Origin: Actinomycetota bacterium
GTDB lineage: Bacteria > Actinomycetota > Acidimicrobiia > Acidimicrobiales > Ilumatobacteraceae
Reading direction: 5' to 3'
NCBI GenBank assembly: GCA_016870865.1
Contig: VGAC01000002.1
Location: forward strand, 89,792 to 153,791
Length of the DNA: 64,000 nucleotides
The position numbers were made by a program, and so were the translations under genes. The notes beneath the pieces are model-generated. The model worked only from the letters and a program-made list of their open reading frames with translations. It had not been told where the DNA came from and did not search any database. Of this stretch, positions 27,162 to 36,591 are shown piece by piece; positions within the stretch are counted from its first letter, which is position 1; every line of letters starts with the position of its first letter.

Positions 27162-30100
27162 TCAACGCTGCACGTAGCCGCGATACCCCTCCACGAAACC
27201 GACGGCGCGTAGTTCCTCTGCCAGCTCGTTGAAGAACGCATATTCCGTCGGGGTCTGGCCGTTGAGTTTGCGCACCTCGACCGAGCGCACTCGCCCATCC
27301 TTGCCGAGGGCGGCGAGTGCGACGGCGACGTTGCGCAATGTGAGCTGTGTCATCTGGCCAAGTGGCACGAGGTTTCCTGAACGCGTGTCGTACCAAGCAA
27401 GCGCAACACCTGCATCGAGCACCACGACCGAAGCAGCACTGCGTGCCGGACGCCCCGTATTGTCGGGCCACGGCAGAACCGCGCCGAAGGGCTGGGCCGG
27501 ATCACAAGACGCAAGAACGATCGGCGGCACGGCCTCGTTGGGATGCAGTTCGGTGTCCACCGTTTCGCGGAAACCCCTCAGCCGGTCGACCGCACCGGGC
27601 AGAGCGAACTGCGCCGCACCAAGGCCGTCGATGAAGTATCCGCGACGTACATGACCGCGCTCCTCGAGCACCTTCAACACCCCGTACACACTTGCAAAAC
27701 CACCCTTGACCGACTCGGCAAGAACAGCCTCGCGCGTCAGGACACCGTGGCGCTGCAAGAGTTGTTGGGCGATCGCGTGCAGTTCGGCGGTGCCGACCCG
27801 CTGGTCGTTTGGGGCCGGGGCAACCAGCGTGCTCCAGCGTCCCGAGCCGGCGGGCGGACCAACCCTCGTCAAGCGCATCGAACGTGGTCGACTGGTGGGA
27901 CGCTGGCTGCGGCGGCCACCACCGCTGCGGGCCCCACCGAGCAACGCACGTAGCGGGGCAAAGGTGTCGTTCGTGACTTCACCCGACCACACCAGATCCC
28001 ACAGTGCCGCGAGTCGTTCCGTGTCGGTTGCTCCGGGCGACGCGGCAACGATGCCGTTCCAGAAGCTCGCCCCCCGCTGCTCGAGCACCGCTCGGATTGC
28101 GTCGTGCAATGCGCCCACGGGTGCCTCGGGACGCTCGAGTGCGGGCAACAAATCGTCCACCTGATCGGCAAAGAACAGGCGGATACGGCCGTCGTTGGAC
28201 CCGATCGCACCTGCCCCCATCCACACGACTTCACCGCTGGCAAAGAGTGCGTCGAGATCGGCCGCACGGTAGCCACGCACGCGCTGGGGCAACACGTCGG
28301 ATTCGAGGGTCGAGGCGACGATCGCCGCACCCTGCAGCATCTGGATCACGTCGACAAGTGCATCCGGCCCGCCGCGTTGGCCCGACAACCGGCCCGAGGC
28401 TGCGGGATCGGAACCCGCGATACCGTGCCACGCCGGTAGGAATCGCGCGAAAACCACCTGTTCGACGGGTTCGACCTCCCGTCGCAGTACCGCCAGTGAG
28501 CGCCGTCGGATTTGCCGCAGCACTTCGACGTCGCACCATTCGCGTTCGATGCCGTCGGGCCGGAACGCACCGAGCACCACACGACCCTCGGTCTCCAGAG
28601 CGCGCAGCACACCGACGATGCGATCGGGGGAAACGCCGAACCGACCAGCGACAGCCGTGACGAGAAACGGTGCGTGCGTGCGTGCGTAACGTGCGACGAT
28701 CGCCTCGAGCGGACGCGCGACGGGTTCGGTGAACTCGCGCGGCAAGCCCAGCGGCAGCGCGCAACCAAGAGCATCGCGGTAGAGCGCCGCATCCTGCGCG
28801 GCGATGAATCGCTCCTCACCTGCGATGGAGACAGCGACAACGCGCCGCTCCCCGACGAGACGATCAACCGCCCCTTCGACGCCGGATTCACACCGCATCG
28901 AAGCTTCGAGGCGGGACAGGTCACCGACACGCCGGAACACGTCGTGTAGTTCGTCGTCGCTGCGCGCGCGACGGCCCTCGGTGAGGCACTGCGCCGACAC
29001 TTCGACGTCGGCGATCGCACCGCTGTCGAGTAGTTCGCGCAGCTCCTCGGTGCCGAGCAATTCGTTCAAAAGATCGCGGTCGAGTGACAACGCCGCGGCA
29101 CGACGCTCGGCGAGTGGTGCATCACCCTCGTACATGTACGAGGCAATCCAGTTGAAAAGTAGGCTCTGTGCGAACGGCGAGGCCTTCGGTGTGTCGACTG
29201 CGACGACTTTGATGCGACGCGAACGAATCTGGGTGAGGATGTCACGCAACCCGGGAACGTCGAACACGTCTTGCAGGCATTCCCGGCTGGCCTCGAGAAG
29301 CATTGGAAACGACGGGTACTTGCTCGCGACTGCTAGCAGGTCGGCCGCTCGCTGACGCTGTTGCCACAGCGGTGTGCGCTGGTCGGGACGCCGACGCGGC
29401 AACAACAACGCGCGACCGGCACACTCGCGGAACCTCGCGGCGAAGAGCGCCGTCTCGGGAAGGGCCGCGACGACCGCTTCCTCGATACCGTCGGGGTCGA
29501 GCATCAGGTCGTCGAGCGGTATCGATTCGAGCGCCTCGGGCAACCGCAGCACGATGCCGTCGTCGGCGTACATCGTCTCAACTGGCATGTCGAGTCGATC
29601 ACGGAGATGACGTTGAATCGCCATCGACCACGGCGCGTGCACCGGTACACCGAAAGGCGAATGGATGCACACACGCCAATCGCCAAGTTCGTCACGGAAA
29701 CGCTCGACGACGATCGTCGTGTCGTCGGGCAAGGCACCCGTTGCCTCGGCTTGTTCCGCGAAGTAGTTCACGATGTTCGTCGCGGCAAAGGCATCGAGAA
29801 AGTGCTCGCTGGCCAGAACGCCGAGCGCATCGTCGACGGGCATCGCACGCACTCGGCGCTGGAACTCGCCCACTGCCCGACCAAGTTCGAGAGGCCGCCC
29901 AAGAAGGTCACCGTGCCAGAACGGCATCTTCGCCGGCTCCCCGGGGGCCGGGCTGACGATCACTTTTTGGAAGGTGATGTCCTCGATACGCCACGTCGAG
30001 GCGCCGAGGAGGAACGTCTCGCCGGGCCGTGATTCGTAGACCATTTCCTCGTCGAGTTCGCCGACACGGGTGCCGTCGGGAAGAAAGACGCCATAGAGAC

Positions 30101-31706
30101 CACGGTCCGGAATGGTGCCGCCGTTCGTGACGGCAAGACGCTGCGCACCGTCGCGCGCGCGGAGGCGGTTGGTGATTCGGTCCCACACGATGCGGGGTCG
30201 AAGTTCGTTGAATTCCGCACTGGGGTAACGGCCCGCGAGAAGGTCGAGCACGTTGTGGAGGATCTCGTCGGAGACCTCGGCGAAGTTGGCGCAGCGGCGC
30301 ACCACAACCGCCACTTCGTCGACCGACGTTTCCCCGGAAATGGCCACGTGCGCGACGATCTGTTGTGCGAGAACATCGAGCGGATTGCGCAGGTAGCGGG
30401 TCGACTCGATCTGGCCGTCGACCATGCGCCGCGCCACCACCGCGGACTCGACGAGATCGCCACGGTGCTTCGGGAACAACCGCCCGCGACTGGCTTCTCC
30501 GACGCTGTGACCCGCCCGCCCGACACGTTGCAGGCCGCGACTCACCGCGCCGGGCGACTCGACCTGGATGACGAGGTCGACCGCACCCATGTCGATACCC
30601 AACTCGAGGCTCGAAGTCGCCACGAGGCCGCGCAACTTTCCCTTTTTCAATTGATCCTCGATGATGACGCGCTGTTCACGTGCGAGCGACCCGTGGTGCG
30701 CACGCACGAGGTCGTCGGCCAGTCCTTCGTTCGTGGCGAGCTCGTTGAGACTCGTGGCGAGACGCTCGGACTGACGGCGCGAATTGCAGAAGATGATCGT
30801 GCTGCGGTGCGCGAGGATCTGTTGGAGGATCTGCGGGTAGAGGCTCGGCCAAATGCTCGCACGGCGCGGCGTCAACGCCGCAGTGGCGGGACCGCTGACC
30901 AATTCGGGTTCGGTGTTGCGACGGCCGAGATCACCCATGTCCTCGACGGGGACGCACACCTCGATTTCGAGTTGCTTGCGCACGCCCACATCGACGATTG
31001 CGACGGGACGCGGCTGCCCCGAGGCGAAGCCACCGAGGAACCGAGCCGTCTCTTCGAGCGGACGCTGCGTCGCCGACAGACCGATGCGCTGCGGCTCGGT
31101 GCGCGTGATCTCGCACAGCCGTTCGATACTCAGCATGAGGTGAGCACCACGCTTGGTGCCCGCGAGCGCGTGGATTTCATCGATGATGATGGTGTCGACG
31201 TTGACCAGTGTCTTGCGGGCCTGCGAGGTCAGCATGAGATAGAGGCTCTCGGGCGTTGTGATGAGAAGGTCGGGTGGCCGCCGCAGCATCGCCTGACGCT
31301 CGCGGGTGGGGGTGTCACCCGTGCGTAAGCCGACCGTCACTTCGTTGGGCGTTTCTCCCCTTCGTTCGGCGGCGAGCGCGATACCAATGAGCGGAGCACG
31401 GAGATTCTTCTCGACGTCGAACGCGAGTGCCCGCAACGGCGAGACATACAGCACACGCGTGCGTTCGGCGGCCGGCGGTGGTGGTGTCGACACGAGTTCG
31501 TTGATCGACCAGAGGAAGGCGGTGAGGGTCTTGCCACTACCCGTGGGTGCGCAGATCAAGGTGTGTTCGCGCGCGGCGATACGCGGCCAACCCGCCGACT
31601 GTGGCGGCGTCGGTTGCGGGAACGACGACGCAAACCACTCGGCGACTGCGGGACGAAAAGAGTCGAGCACCGCCCGCGACGCTAATTGAGTGGTGCGACA
31701 AGACAT
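27162..31706 (-). CDS. lhr: large helicase-related protein Lhr
   Basis: Superfamily 2 DNA helicase of 1514 aa, the usual size of long actinobacterial Lhr. Walker A CAPTGSGKT (52-60), DEIH (176-179), SAT motif LSATQRPL and motif VI QRVGRAGHS are all present. They are followed by the Lhr winged-helix core and the long C-terminal domain that ends FVEGYRGYVQR. It translocates 3' to 5' and is linked to mitomycin-type damage repair. Only 31 bp separate it from the divergent DtxR-family gene. Confidence 0.93.
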   Translation of the reverse strand: MSCRTTQLASRAVLDSFRPAVAEWFASSFPQPTPPQSAGWPRIAAREHTLICAPTGSGKTLTAFLWSINELVSTPPPPAAERTRVLYVSPLRALAFDVEKNLRAPLIGIALAAERRGETPNEVTVGLRTGDTPTRERQAMLRRPPDLLITTPESLYLMLTSQARKTLVNVDTIIIDEIHALAGTKRGAHLMLSIERLCEITRTEPQRIGLSATQRPLEETARFLGGFASGQPRPVAIVDVGVRKQLEIEVCVPVEDMGDLGRRNTEPELVSGPATAALTPRRASIWPSLYPQILQQILAHRSTIIFCNSRRQSERLATSLNELATNEGLADDLVRAHHGSLAREQRVIIEDQLKKGKLRGLVATSSLELGIDMGAVDLVIQVESPGAVSRGLQRVGRAGHSVGEASRGRLFPKHRGDLVESAVVARRMVDGQIESTRYLRNPLDVLAQQIVAHVAISGETSVDEVAVVVRRCANFAEVSDEILHNVLDLLAGRYPSAEFNELRPRIVWDRITNRLRARDGAQRLAVTNGGTIPDRGLYGVFLPDGTRVGELDEEMVYESRPGETFLLGASTWRIEDITFQKVIVSPAPGEPAKMPFWHGDLLGRPLELGRAVGEFQRRVRAMPVDDALGVLASEHFLDAFAATNIVNYFAEQAEATGALPDDTTIVVERFRDELGDWRVCIHSPFGVPVHAPWSMAIQRHLRDRLDMPVETMYADDGIVLRLPEALESIPLDDLMLDPDGIEEAVVAALPETALFAARFRECAGRALLLPRRRPDQRTPLWQQRQRAADLLAVASKYPSFPMLLEASRECLQDVFDVPGLRDILTQIRSRRIKVVAVDTPKASPFAQSLLFNWIASYMYEGDAPLAERRAAALSLDRDLLNELLGTEELRELLDSGAIADVEVSAQCLTEGRRARSDDELHDVFRRVGDLSRLEASMRCESGVEGAVDRLVGERRVVAVSIAGEERFIAAQDAALYRDALGCALPLGLPREFTEPVARPLEAIVARYARTHAPFLVTAVAGRFGVSPDRIVGVLRALETEGRVVLGAFRPDGIEREWCDVEVLRQIRRRSLAVLRREVEPVEQVVFARFLPAWHGIAGSDPAASGRLSGQRGGPDALVDVIQMLQGAAIVASTLESDVLPQRVRGYRAADLDALFASGEVVWMGAGAIGSNDGRIRLFFADQVDDLLPALERPEAPVGALHDAIRAVLEQRGASFWNGIVAASPGATDTERLAALWDLVWSGEVTNDTFAPLRALLGGARSGGGRRSQRPTSRPRSMRLTRVGPPAGSGRWSTLVAPAPNDQRVGTAELHAIAQQLLQRHGVLTREAVLAESVKGGFASVYGVLKVLEERGHVRRGYFIDGLGAAQFALPGAVDRLRGFRETVDTELHPNEAVPPIVLASCDPAQPFGAVLPWPDNTGRPARSAASVVVLDAGVALAWYDTRSGNLVPLGQMTQLTLRNVAVALAALGKDGRVRSVEVRKLNGQTPTEYAFFNELAEELRAVGFVEGYRGYVQR

Positions 31707-31723
31707 CCACCGGGACCCGGATA

Positions 31724-31730
31724 TTAGGCT
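31724..31730 (+). promoter_or_regulatory. -10 / possible DtxR half-site upstream of the DtxR-family gene
   Basis: TTAGGCT contains TAGGCT (31725-31730), 7 nt before ATG 31738, so the transcript looks leaderless. TTAGGCT also resembles half of a DtxR/IdeR box, hinting at autoregulation, but no second half is clear. Confidence 0.3.
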
Positions 31731-31737
31731 CTATGGC

Positions 31738-32406
31738 ATGCCGAACCCCGGAGAGCACCACCCCGCCTTCGAGGAATACTGCGAGTGCATCTACGAATTG
31801 CTCGAGGACAACGTTGCGGTCATCCAGGCCCGCATCGCCGAACGGCTGTCGGTGTCACGGCCCTCGGTGTCGGAGATGGTCAAGCGGATGGAGGCCGAGG
31901 GCTTGCTGCGCACCGACGGAACGGTCATCGGCCTCACCGACACGGGCCTCGAGCTTGCGGTCAGCGTCGTGCGCAAGCACCGTCTTGCCGAACGGTTTCT
32001 CACCGACATCCTCGGCCTGTCGTGGGCGACGGCCCACCGCGAGGCAGGCAAGTGGGAACACGTGATGTCCGACGAGGTCGAGACCGCGATGGTGTCCGTG
32101 CTCGGAAACCCCACCACGTGTCCGCACGGCAACCCGATCCCCGGGACCGGCTTCGTCGCCGACGCCGCCTTCCCTCTCTCGGGTGTTTCGGCGGGCGGCA
32201 ACTTCACCGTCGCACGAATCCCCGAGACGCTCGAGTTCACTCCGGGTCTTCTCGACTTTCTCGAAACATCGGCCCTGTTGCCGGGCAGCACCGGCACGGT
32301 CGACTCGACGAACAGCGACGGCAGTGTCGTCGTGCGCGTCGACGGACGCAGTGTGACCGTCGATTCGCACGCCTCTGCCCGTCTGCTCGTCTTTGCGGCA
32401 CGTTGA
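31738..32406 (+). CDS. DtxR/IdeR-family metal-dependent regulator with altered metal ligands
   Basis: Regulator of 222 aa with the full DtxR layout: winged helix (ARIAERLSVSRPSVSEMVKRM), dimerisation/metal domain (VVRKHRLAERFLTDILGL, KWEHVMSDEVE, GNPIPG) and an SH3-like C-terminal domain. Compared with DtxR, Met10 is Glu13 and Cys102 is Gly104, while Glu107, His108 and His81 are kept, so metal preference may differ. ATG 31738 is chosen over 31690, which overlaps the divergent lhr gene. Its stop shares a base with the next start (TGATG). Confidence 0.85.
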   Translation: MPNPGEHHPAFEEYCECIYELLEDNVAVIQARIAERLSVSRPSVSEMVKRMEAEGLLRTDGTVIGLTDTGLELAVSVVRKHRLAERFLTDILGLSWATAHREAGKWEHVMSDEVETAMVSVLGNPTTCPHGNPIPGTGFVADAAFPLSGVSAGGNFTVARIPETLEFTPGLLDFLETSALLPGSTGTVDSTNSDGSVVVRVDGRSVTVDSHASARLLVFAAR

Positions 32407-32825
32407 TGCGGCGTCTGACCATTTGCGTGCTTATCACCGCGGGTCTCTTGCTGCCGACGGGTTGTGCAACGACGATCGAAGATGGTTCGGCCACGAGCAG
32501 CACGTCCCCCGCATCTACGACAACGACGATCCCACGAGGAACCGTGTCGGAACTCTTCGGCGCGATCCTCACGCTCGGCAGCGGACTGGGAAACGATATC
32601 GCTTCGGGTGAGATGCAGACCGCCCGCACAAAGCTGGCCGACATTCGTGCAACATGGCAGGCGATCACACCCCAGATTGCCGACCTCGGCAAAGACGTCA
32701 ACGACGACCTGCAGCGCCTGGTGAATCTCTATTCCTCGGCAGTCGAGCGCAGGCGGCCGGCCGATGCCGACAAGGCCACCCGGTTCCTTGACCTGGCGAT
32801 CGAGCCGATCATCGCCGCCGGCTGA
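32406..32825 (+). CDS. putative lipoprotein
   Basis: Protein of 139 aa with a lipoprotein signal (LITAGLLLPTGC, lipidated Cys20), a Thr/Ser-rich linker (23-42) and a helical domain (about 45-139) predicted extracytoplasmic. No family was recognised. It is directly coupled to the DtxR-family regulator upstream, so a metal-related or envelope role is possible but unproven. Confidence 0.75.
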   Translation: MRRLTICVLITAGLLLPTGCATTIEDGSATSSTSPASTTTTIPRGTVSELFGAILTLGSGLGNDIASGEMQTARTKLADIRATWQAITPQIADLGKDVNDDLQRLVNLYSSAVERRRPADADKATRFLDLAIEPIIAAG

Positions 32826-32832
32826 CGTCACC

Positions 32833-34938
32833 TCAGCGCATGCAGGCCGGTAGTTCGCGGCCGTGAACGATGGTGAGCCGCTGCGTCGCACGGGTGAGGG
32901 CGACGTACAGCCCTCGCAGCCCCATCGATTCGTCATCGACGATGTCGGAGGGTTCCACGACCACGACACCATCGAGTTCCAAACCCTTGACGAGACTGAC
33001 GGGGACGACGGTGACACCCGAGTCGAGTGCGGTTGCCGCCGCCCGTCCGTGTTCGATTCCTGCCTTCGACAGGCGCGCCGAGAGAGTCGCCACCATCGCG
33101 TCGGGACACACCACCGCCACGTTGCCACCGGCAAGGCCGGCAACGAGACCCGACGTCGCATCAACCACGGCCGAGGCAACGTCGTCGGCACGCACGAAGT
33201 GGGGCGTCTCGCCTCCCCCACGCACCGAACGTGGCGCACGCAGCCCCGGCGAGGCAGCTTCCATCACACGATCGGCAAGTTGCATGATCGAACCAGGAAT
33301 GCGGTAGCCCACCGACAAACCAATCACGCGGGGTTCCTTGCGGTCGGGCAAGTGCGCGAGCACGTCGCCCCACGACTCGGGGGCAAGCGCTCCCGTGGCC
33401 TGTGCGATGTCGCCAACCAATGTCATCGAACCGTTCAGCGAACGCCGGGCAACCATGCGCAACTGCATCGGCGTGAGATCCTGTACCTCGTCGACGACGA
33501 TGTGGCCGTAGGTACGTATTTCATCGCTTTCGTCGGCCTTGCCCGCCTTCTTGGGAGGAGGCCCCAGGGTTTCAAAGGCGTCGTCGAGCACCGCGACATC
33601 GTGTTCGCTGAACCGCGCCTCACCGATGTGACTCACACGTGGCCGGTACAGCGACAGATACTCGGCTTCACTCAGCCAACGTTCGCCGGCGAGGCGTAGC
33701 AGCGCTTTCGACCCGTAGAGATCATTGAGCAACTGTGCGGGCGTGAGTACCGGCCACATGCGTTCGAGGGCGACCCGATAATCGGCATTCGCACGCAGCG
33801 CATCACGAACCTCGTTGATCGACACACCGGGTTCATGCCAGGAAGTCGCGAGCATGGCGAGTACCTCGGTTTCGACCCACTTGCGTGCGGGGTTGTGGCG
33901 GCGGAACCTGCGCCGGGCACCACGCACGATGTCGGCCGACATCTCGGCACTCATGCGTACGTATCCCGAGCGGAAGGGCAGTCGGAGTTCCTCCGTCAGC
34001 GGTCTTTCGCGGTCGCCGATGGCCTTGGCCACGACTTTGGCCATGCGAATGTCGCCCTTCACCTGCGCTGCGGTCCACGAATCGCGCAGGCCGTAGGTGA
34101 CATCGGGAACCAGGTCGGCCAGAACGACCTGCTCCACCCCCGCCTCGCCGAGGCTGGGAAGCACGCGCTCGATGTAGCGCAGAAACACCCGGTTGGGCCC
34201 GATGACGAGCACCCCCTGGTCTTCGAGGGGAAAGCGGTGCGTGTAGAGGAGGTATGCGGCACGGTGCAGAGCGACGACGGTCTTGCCCGTACCCGGCCCG
34301 CCCTGGACGACCAGTACGCCGGGCTGTGGCGAACGAATGATCTCGTCCTGCTCGGACTGAATGGTTGCAACAATGTCGCCCATCTGGCCGGTTCGCCCGC
34401 GCTCGAGCGCGGCGAGAAGCGTGCTGTAGCCGCGCAGCCCCGTGGACGATTCGCCGAGCCCACCGTCATGACCGATGCCCGTGTGGCCTTCGCCGAAGAG
34501 TTCGTCTTCGATACCGAGCAATTGGCGGCCCTGCACGGTGAAGTGACGCCGGCGCGCGAGTCCCATCGACTCACGACCCGTTGCCCTGTAGAAGGGTTCG
34601 GCGACGGGCGCGCGCCAGTCGATGACAACCGGTTCGCGCTGCTGGTCGGCAACCGCGAGTCGCCCGATGTGGAAGGTCTCCAGTCGATCGGGGCTCTCGG
34701 CGTAACGATCGATCCGGCCAAACACCAGGGCCGCGTCGCCCAGGTCGAGCTGCGTCAGTCGGTTGATGAGCGCCTCATCGAACACGTCGCGCTCGTAACG
34801 AGCCTGGAACGTGCCCCCGAGTCCGGGTTCGGACAAGTCGCGCAGTTTCCAGGCATCAGTACGACTTTGTTCGAGACACGCATAGGCATGATCGATGAAG
34901 GACTGCTCTTCGGGGATGTCGGGGTGCGTCGCGGTCAT
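32833..34938 (-). CDS. helD: HelD-type UvrD-like helicase associated with RNA polymerase
   Basis: Superfamily 1 ATPase of 701 aa. An N-terminal coiled region and the HelD-specific VVIDWRAPVAEPFYRAT segment precede Walker A GGPGTGKT (213-220), IVVDEVQDLTPMQ (motif II) and a C-terminal SF1 domain (LVKGLELDGVVVVEP, LYVALTRATQRL). In actinobacteria HelD/HelR removes stalled RNA polymerase and can confer rifampicin tolerance. I saw no rifamycin-associated inverted repeat upstream. Confidence 0.88.
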   Translation of the reverse strand: MTATHPDIPEEQSFIDHAYACLEQSRTDAWKLRDLSEPGLGGTFQARYERDVFDEALINRLTQLDLGDAALVFGRIDRYAESPDRLETFHIGRLAVADQQREPVVIDWRAPVAEPFYRATGRESMGLARRRHFTVQGRQLLGIEDELFGEGHTGIGHDGGLGESSTGLRGYSTLLAALERGRTGQMGDIVATIQSEQDEIIRSPQPGVLVVQGGPGTGKTVVALHRAAYLLYTHRFPLEDQGVLVIGPNRVFLRYIERVLPSLGEAGVEQVVLADLVPDVTYGLRDSWTAAQVKGDIRMAKVVAKAIGDRERPLTEELRLPFRSGYVRMSAEMSADIVRGARRRFRRHNPARKWVETEVLAMLATSWHEPGVSINEVRDALRANADYRVALERMWPVLTPAQLLNDLYGSKALLRLAGERWLSEAEYLSLYRPRVSHIGEARFSEHDVAVLDDAFETLGPPPKKAGKADESDEIRTYGHIVVDEVQDLTPMQLRMVARRSLNGSMTLVGDIAQATGALAPESWGDVLAHLPDRKEPRVIGLSVGYRIPGSIMQLADRVMEAASPGLRAPRSVRGGGETPHFVRADDVASAVVDATSGLVAGLAGGNVAVVCPDAMVATLSARLSKAGIEHGRAAATALDSGVTVVPVSLVKGLELDGVVVVEPSDIVDDESMGLRGLYVALTRATQRLTIVHGRELPACMR

Positions 34939-35027
34939 GTTGTGAGCTGCATACGTCTTTTTTCGGGGTTTTCAGAGCCTACCTGGGGCGTGCGGAATTC
35001 GGCCTTTCCTGCGCACACATTGGGTCG

Positions 35028-35058
35028 GGACCGTGTCATGCTCTCCGACGCGGTCCCA
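35028..35058. promoter_or_regulatory. dyad upstream of the secreted-protein gene
   Basis: GGGACCG (35028-35034) and CGGTCCC (35052-35058) form a 7-bp inverted repeat with a 17-nt spacer in the 154-bp gap between helD and the secreted-protein gene. It may be a hairpin in the leader or an operator. Confidence 0.3.
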
Positions 35059-35092
35059 ATAGGGGTGGGGCAAGTATCGAAAGGACCGCATC

Positions 35093-35893
35093 ATGAAAAT
35101 CGTCATTGCCTTTCTCCTTGCGTTGCCGTCACTCGCCGTCGCGCCCCCCGTGCGTGCCGAAACCGATATCGATATCGGCGGCGACGGTCGCACGCTGATC
35201 GTTGGTCTCAACGTCGGCGAGCCCGGACATCGTGAGACAAGCACCTGCCGCTGGAGAACAACTGTTGTCGCCGACGGCGACGAAACGACCCATCGCATGG
35301 TTCGCGACGGGGTCGCCTATCGCCGGTACGCCCGCATCTGCCCTTCGACGACGACCGCAGGTGGCTACGAGCTGACTTATCACTGGGTGCCTGTGGTCTC
35401 GCAGGAGACGATGGCAACACAGGCGTCGGCTCTCGCAGTGGGTCTCATCCCGGTGCCGATTGTCGGCACCTCCCCACCCGCCCACCGCGGGATCGTCAAG
35501 GTGCCGATGTGGTGGTGGGTCTCTCCTGCGTCATGGCGGACGGTGAGTGTCAGTGTCTGGCTTCCGACACCGGCCGGGCCGATCACCGTGCGCGCAACTG
35601 CGAGACCCCTGCGGTTGCTCGTCGACCCGGCGGATCCGAGGGCGTTGGGCGGCGGTCGCCGGACGTGCGTGGGACCCGGCTTGGCGTGGCGGAAGTCGAT
35701 GGGCGACGACGCCGTCGGACCCTGCATGCACACCTACAACCATGCTTTTCCCGCCGCCCGCGCCAGGGTCACGATCGAGTGGGCCGTTTCATGGAAGTCC
35801 AACAGGGGCGGGGCCGGGCGCCTCCCGAACCGCAGAACCACCCGCACGGTACGCGTCAAAGTGGGCGAAATTCAGGCCTTGGTGAGCCATTGA
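35093..35893 (+). CDS. secreted protein of unknown function
   Basis: Protein of 266 aa with a classical signal peptide ([22 protein letters not shown]). The mature part is rich in beta-forming residues and has Cys pairs around RICPST, RTCVGP and GPCMHTY that could form disulfides. It resembles the many actinobacterial secreted proteins of unknown role. A GAAAGGA ribosome-binding site precedes ATG 35093. Confidence 0.7.
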   Translation: MKIVIAFLLALPSLAVAPPVRAETDIDIGGDGRTLIVGLNVGEPGHRETSTCRWRTTVVADGDETTHRMVRDGVAYRRYARICPSTTTAGGYELTYHWVPVVSQETMATQASALAVGLIPVPIVGTSPPAHRGIVKVPMWWWVSPASWRTVSVSVWLPTPAGPITVRATARPLRLLVDPADPRALGGGRRTCVGPGLAWRKSMGDDAVGPCMHTYNHAFPAARARVTIEWAVSWKSNRGGAGRLPNRRTTRTVRVKVGEIQALVSH

Positions 35894-35990
35894 CAAAAGG
35901 CAAAAAAATTCGAGCAGGGGTTCTCACTCTGCAACTGCCGTTATACCGTTAGATGCTCAGAAACCAAGTAATCGAGAAACGAGAAATGTG

Positions 35991-36191
35991 ATGCCAATCG
36001 GTACCGTGAAGTTCTTCAATGACGAGAAGGGCTACGGCTTCATCTCCCGAGAAGACGGCGAAGACATCTTCGTGCACTTCTCCAACATCCAGGGAACCGG
36101 TCGGCGGACCCTCGTGTCGGGTCAATCGGTGGAGTTCGATCTGGGTGAGGGGCGCAAGGGCGTCGAAGCCCACAACGTCCGCCCGCTCTAG
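35991..36191 (+). CDS. cold-shock protein CspA family
   Basis: Single cold-shock domain of 66 aa with both RNA-binding motifs: KGYGFI (RNP1 type) and DIFVHF (RNP2 type). It acts as an RNA chaperone. ATG 35991 is chosen; GTG 35988 is adjacent. A TATACC at 35942-35947 may be the -10, giving a leader of roughly 40 nt. Confidence 0.93.
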   Translation: MPIGTVKFFNDEKGYGFISREDGEDIFVHFSNIQGTGRRTLVSGQSVEFDLGEGRKGVEAHNVRPL

Positions 36192-36198
36192 GGCGCTC

Positions 36199-36546
36199 TC
36201 ACTTCGCGGGTCGGTGCCAGACCGCCCCTTTTGGTTTGGCGGTCAATTCATGTGAGTCGCCGTTGTCGCGGCACTTCGCCGAACAATCCGCGATCACGGT
36301 GTGGTCATCGTATTCGTGGCGGCGCTCACCCACGGAAAGCGGCGGCCACACGATGGTCGCAGTTCCGGTTTCCTCGACATTGTTGGTCGTCCGTCGGCCC
36401 ACACGGGCAACGAACGACTCGCCGAGCCACTGCGCAACGACAGCGCGGACGTGCGGCCCGTCATCTGATGAAACGGTGATCACGTACGCGAAGGGGCGTC
36501 GTGCAACCGCACCCGCAACTTGCGTCGGGTCGATTCGCACGCTCAC
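36199..36546 (-). CDS. pyridoxamine 5'-phosphate oxidase-like split-barrel protein
   Basis: Protein of 115 aa that looks like a short FMN or F420 split-barrel protein: RRPFAYVITVSSDDGPHVRAV followed by GESFVARVGRRTTNNVEETGTATIVWPP. The C-terminal half is atypical, with a Cys-x3-Cys in DCSAKCRD. The substrate is unknown. It diverges from the gene at 36592. Confidence 0.6.
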   Translation of the reverse strand: MSVRIDPTQVAGAVARRPFAYVITVSSDDGPHVRAVVAQWLGESFVARVGRRTTNNVEETGTATIVWPPLSVGERRHEYDDHTVIADCSAKCRDNGDSHELTAKPKGAVWHRPAK

Positions 36547-36591
36547 GTCGCGAAACTACCAGTCACTCCCCCGCCTGCCTACACTTGCGCC

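Noticed and set aside
31791-33239. 482-aa minus-strand open frame over the DtxR-family gene and lipoprotein
   Set aside because: High-GC shadow frame; its sequence is Arg/Ser-rich noise and the plus-strand genes have clear families or signals.
34939-35092. Rifamycin-associated element upstream of helD
   Set aside because: No matching long inverted repeat was found; only a different short dyad is present.
35890-35947. TTGACA (35890-35895) with TATACC (35942-35947) as the cold-shock promoter
   Set aside because: The spacing is 46 bp, far too long; only the TATACC is kept as a weak candidate -10.
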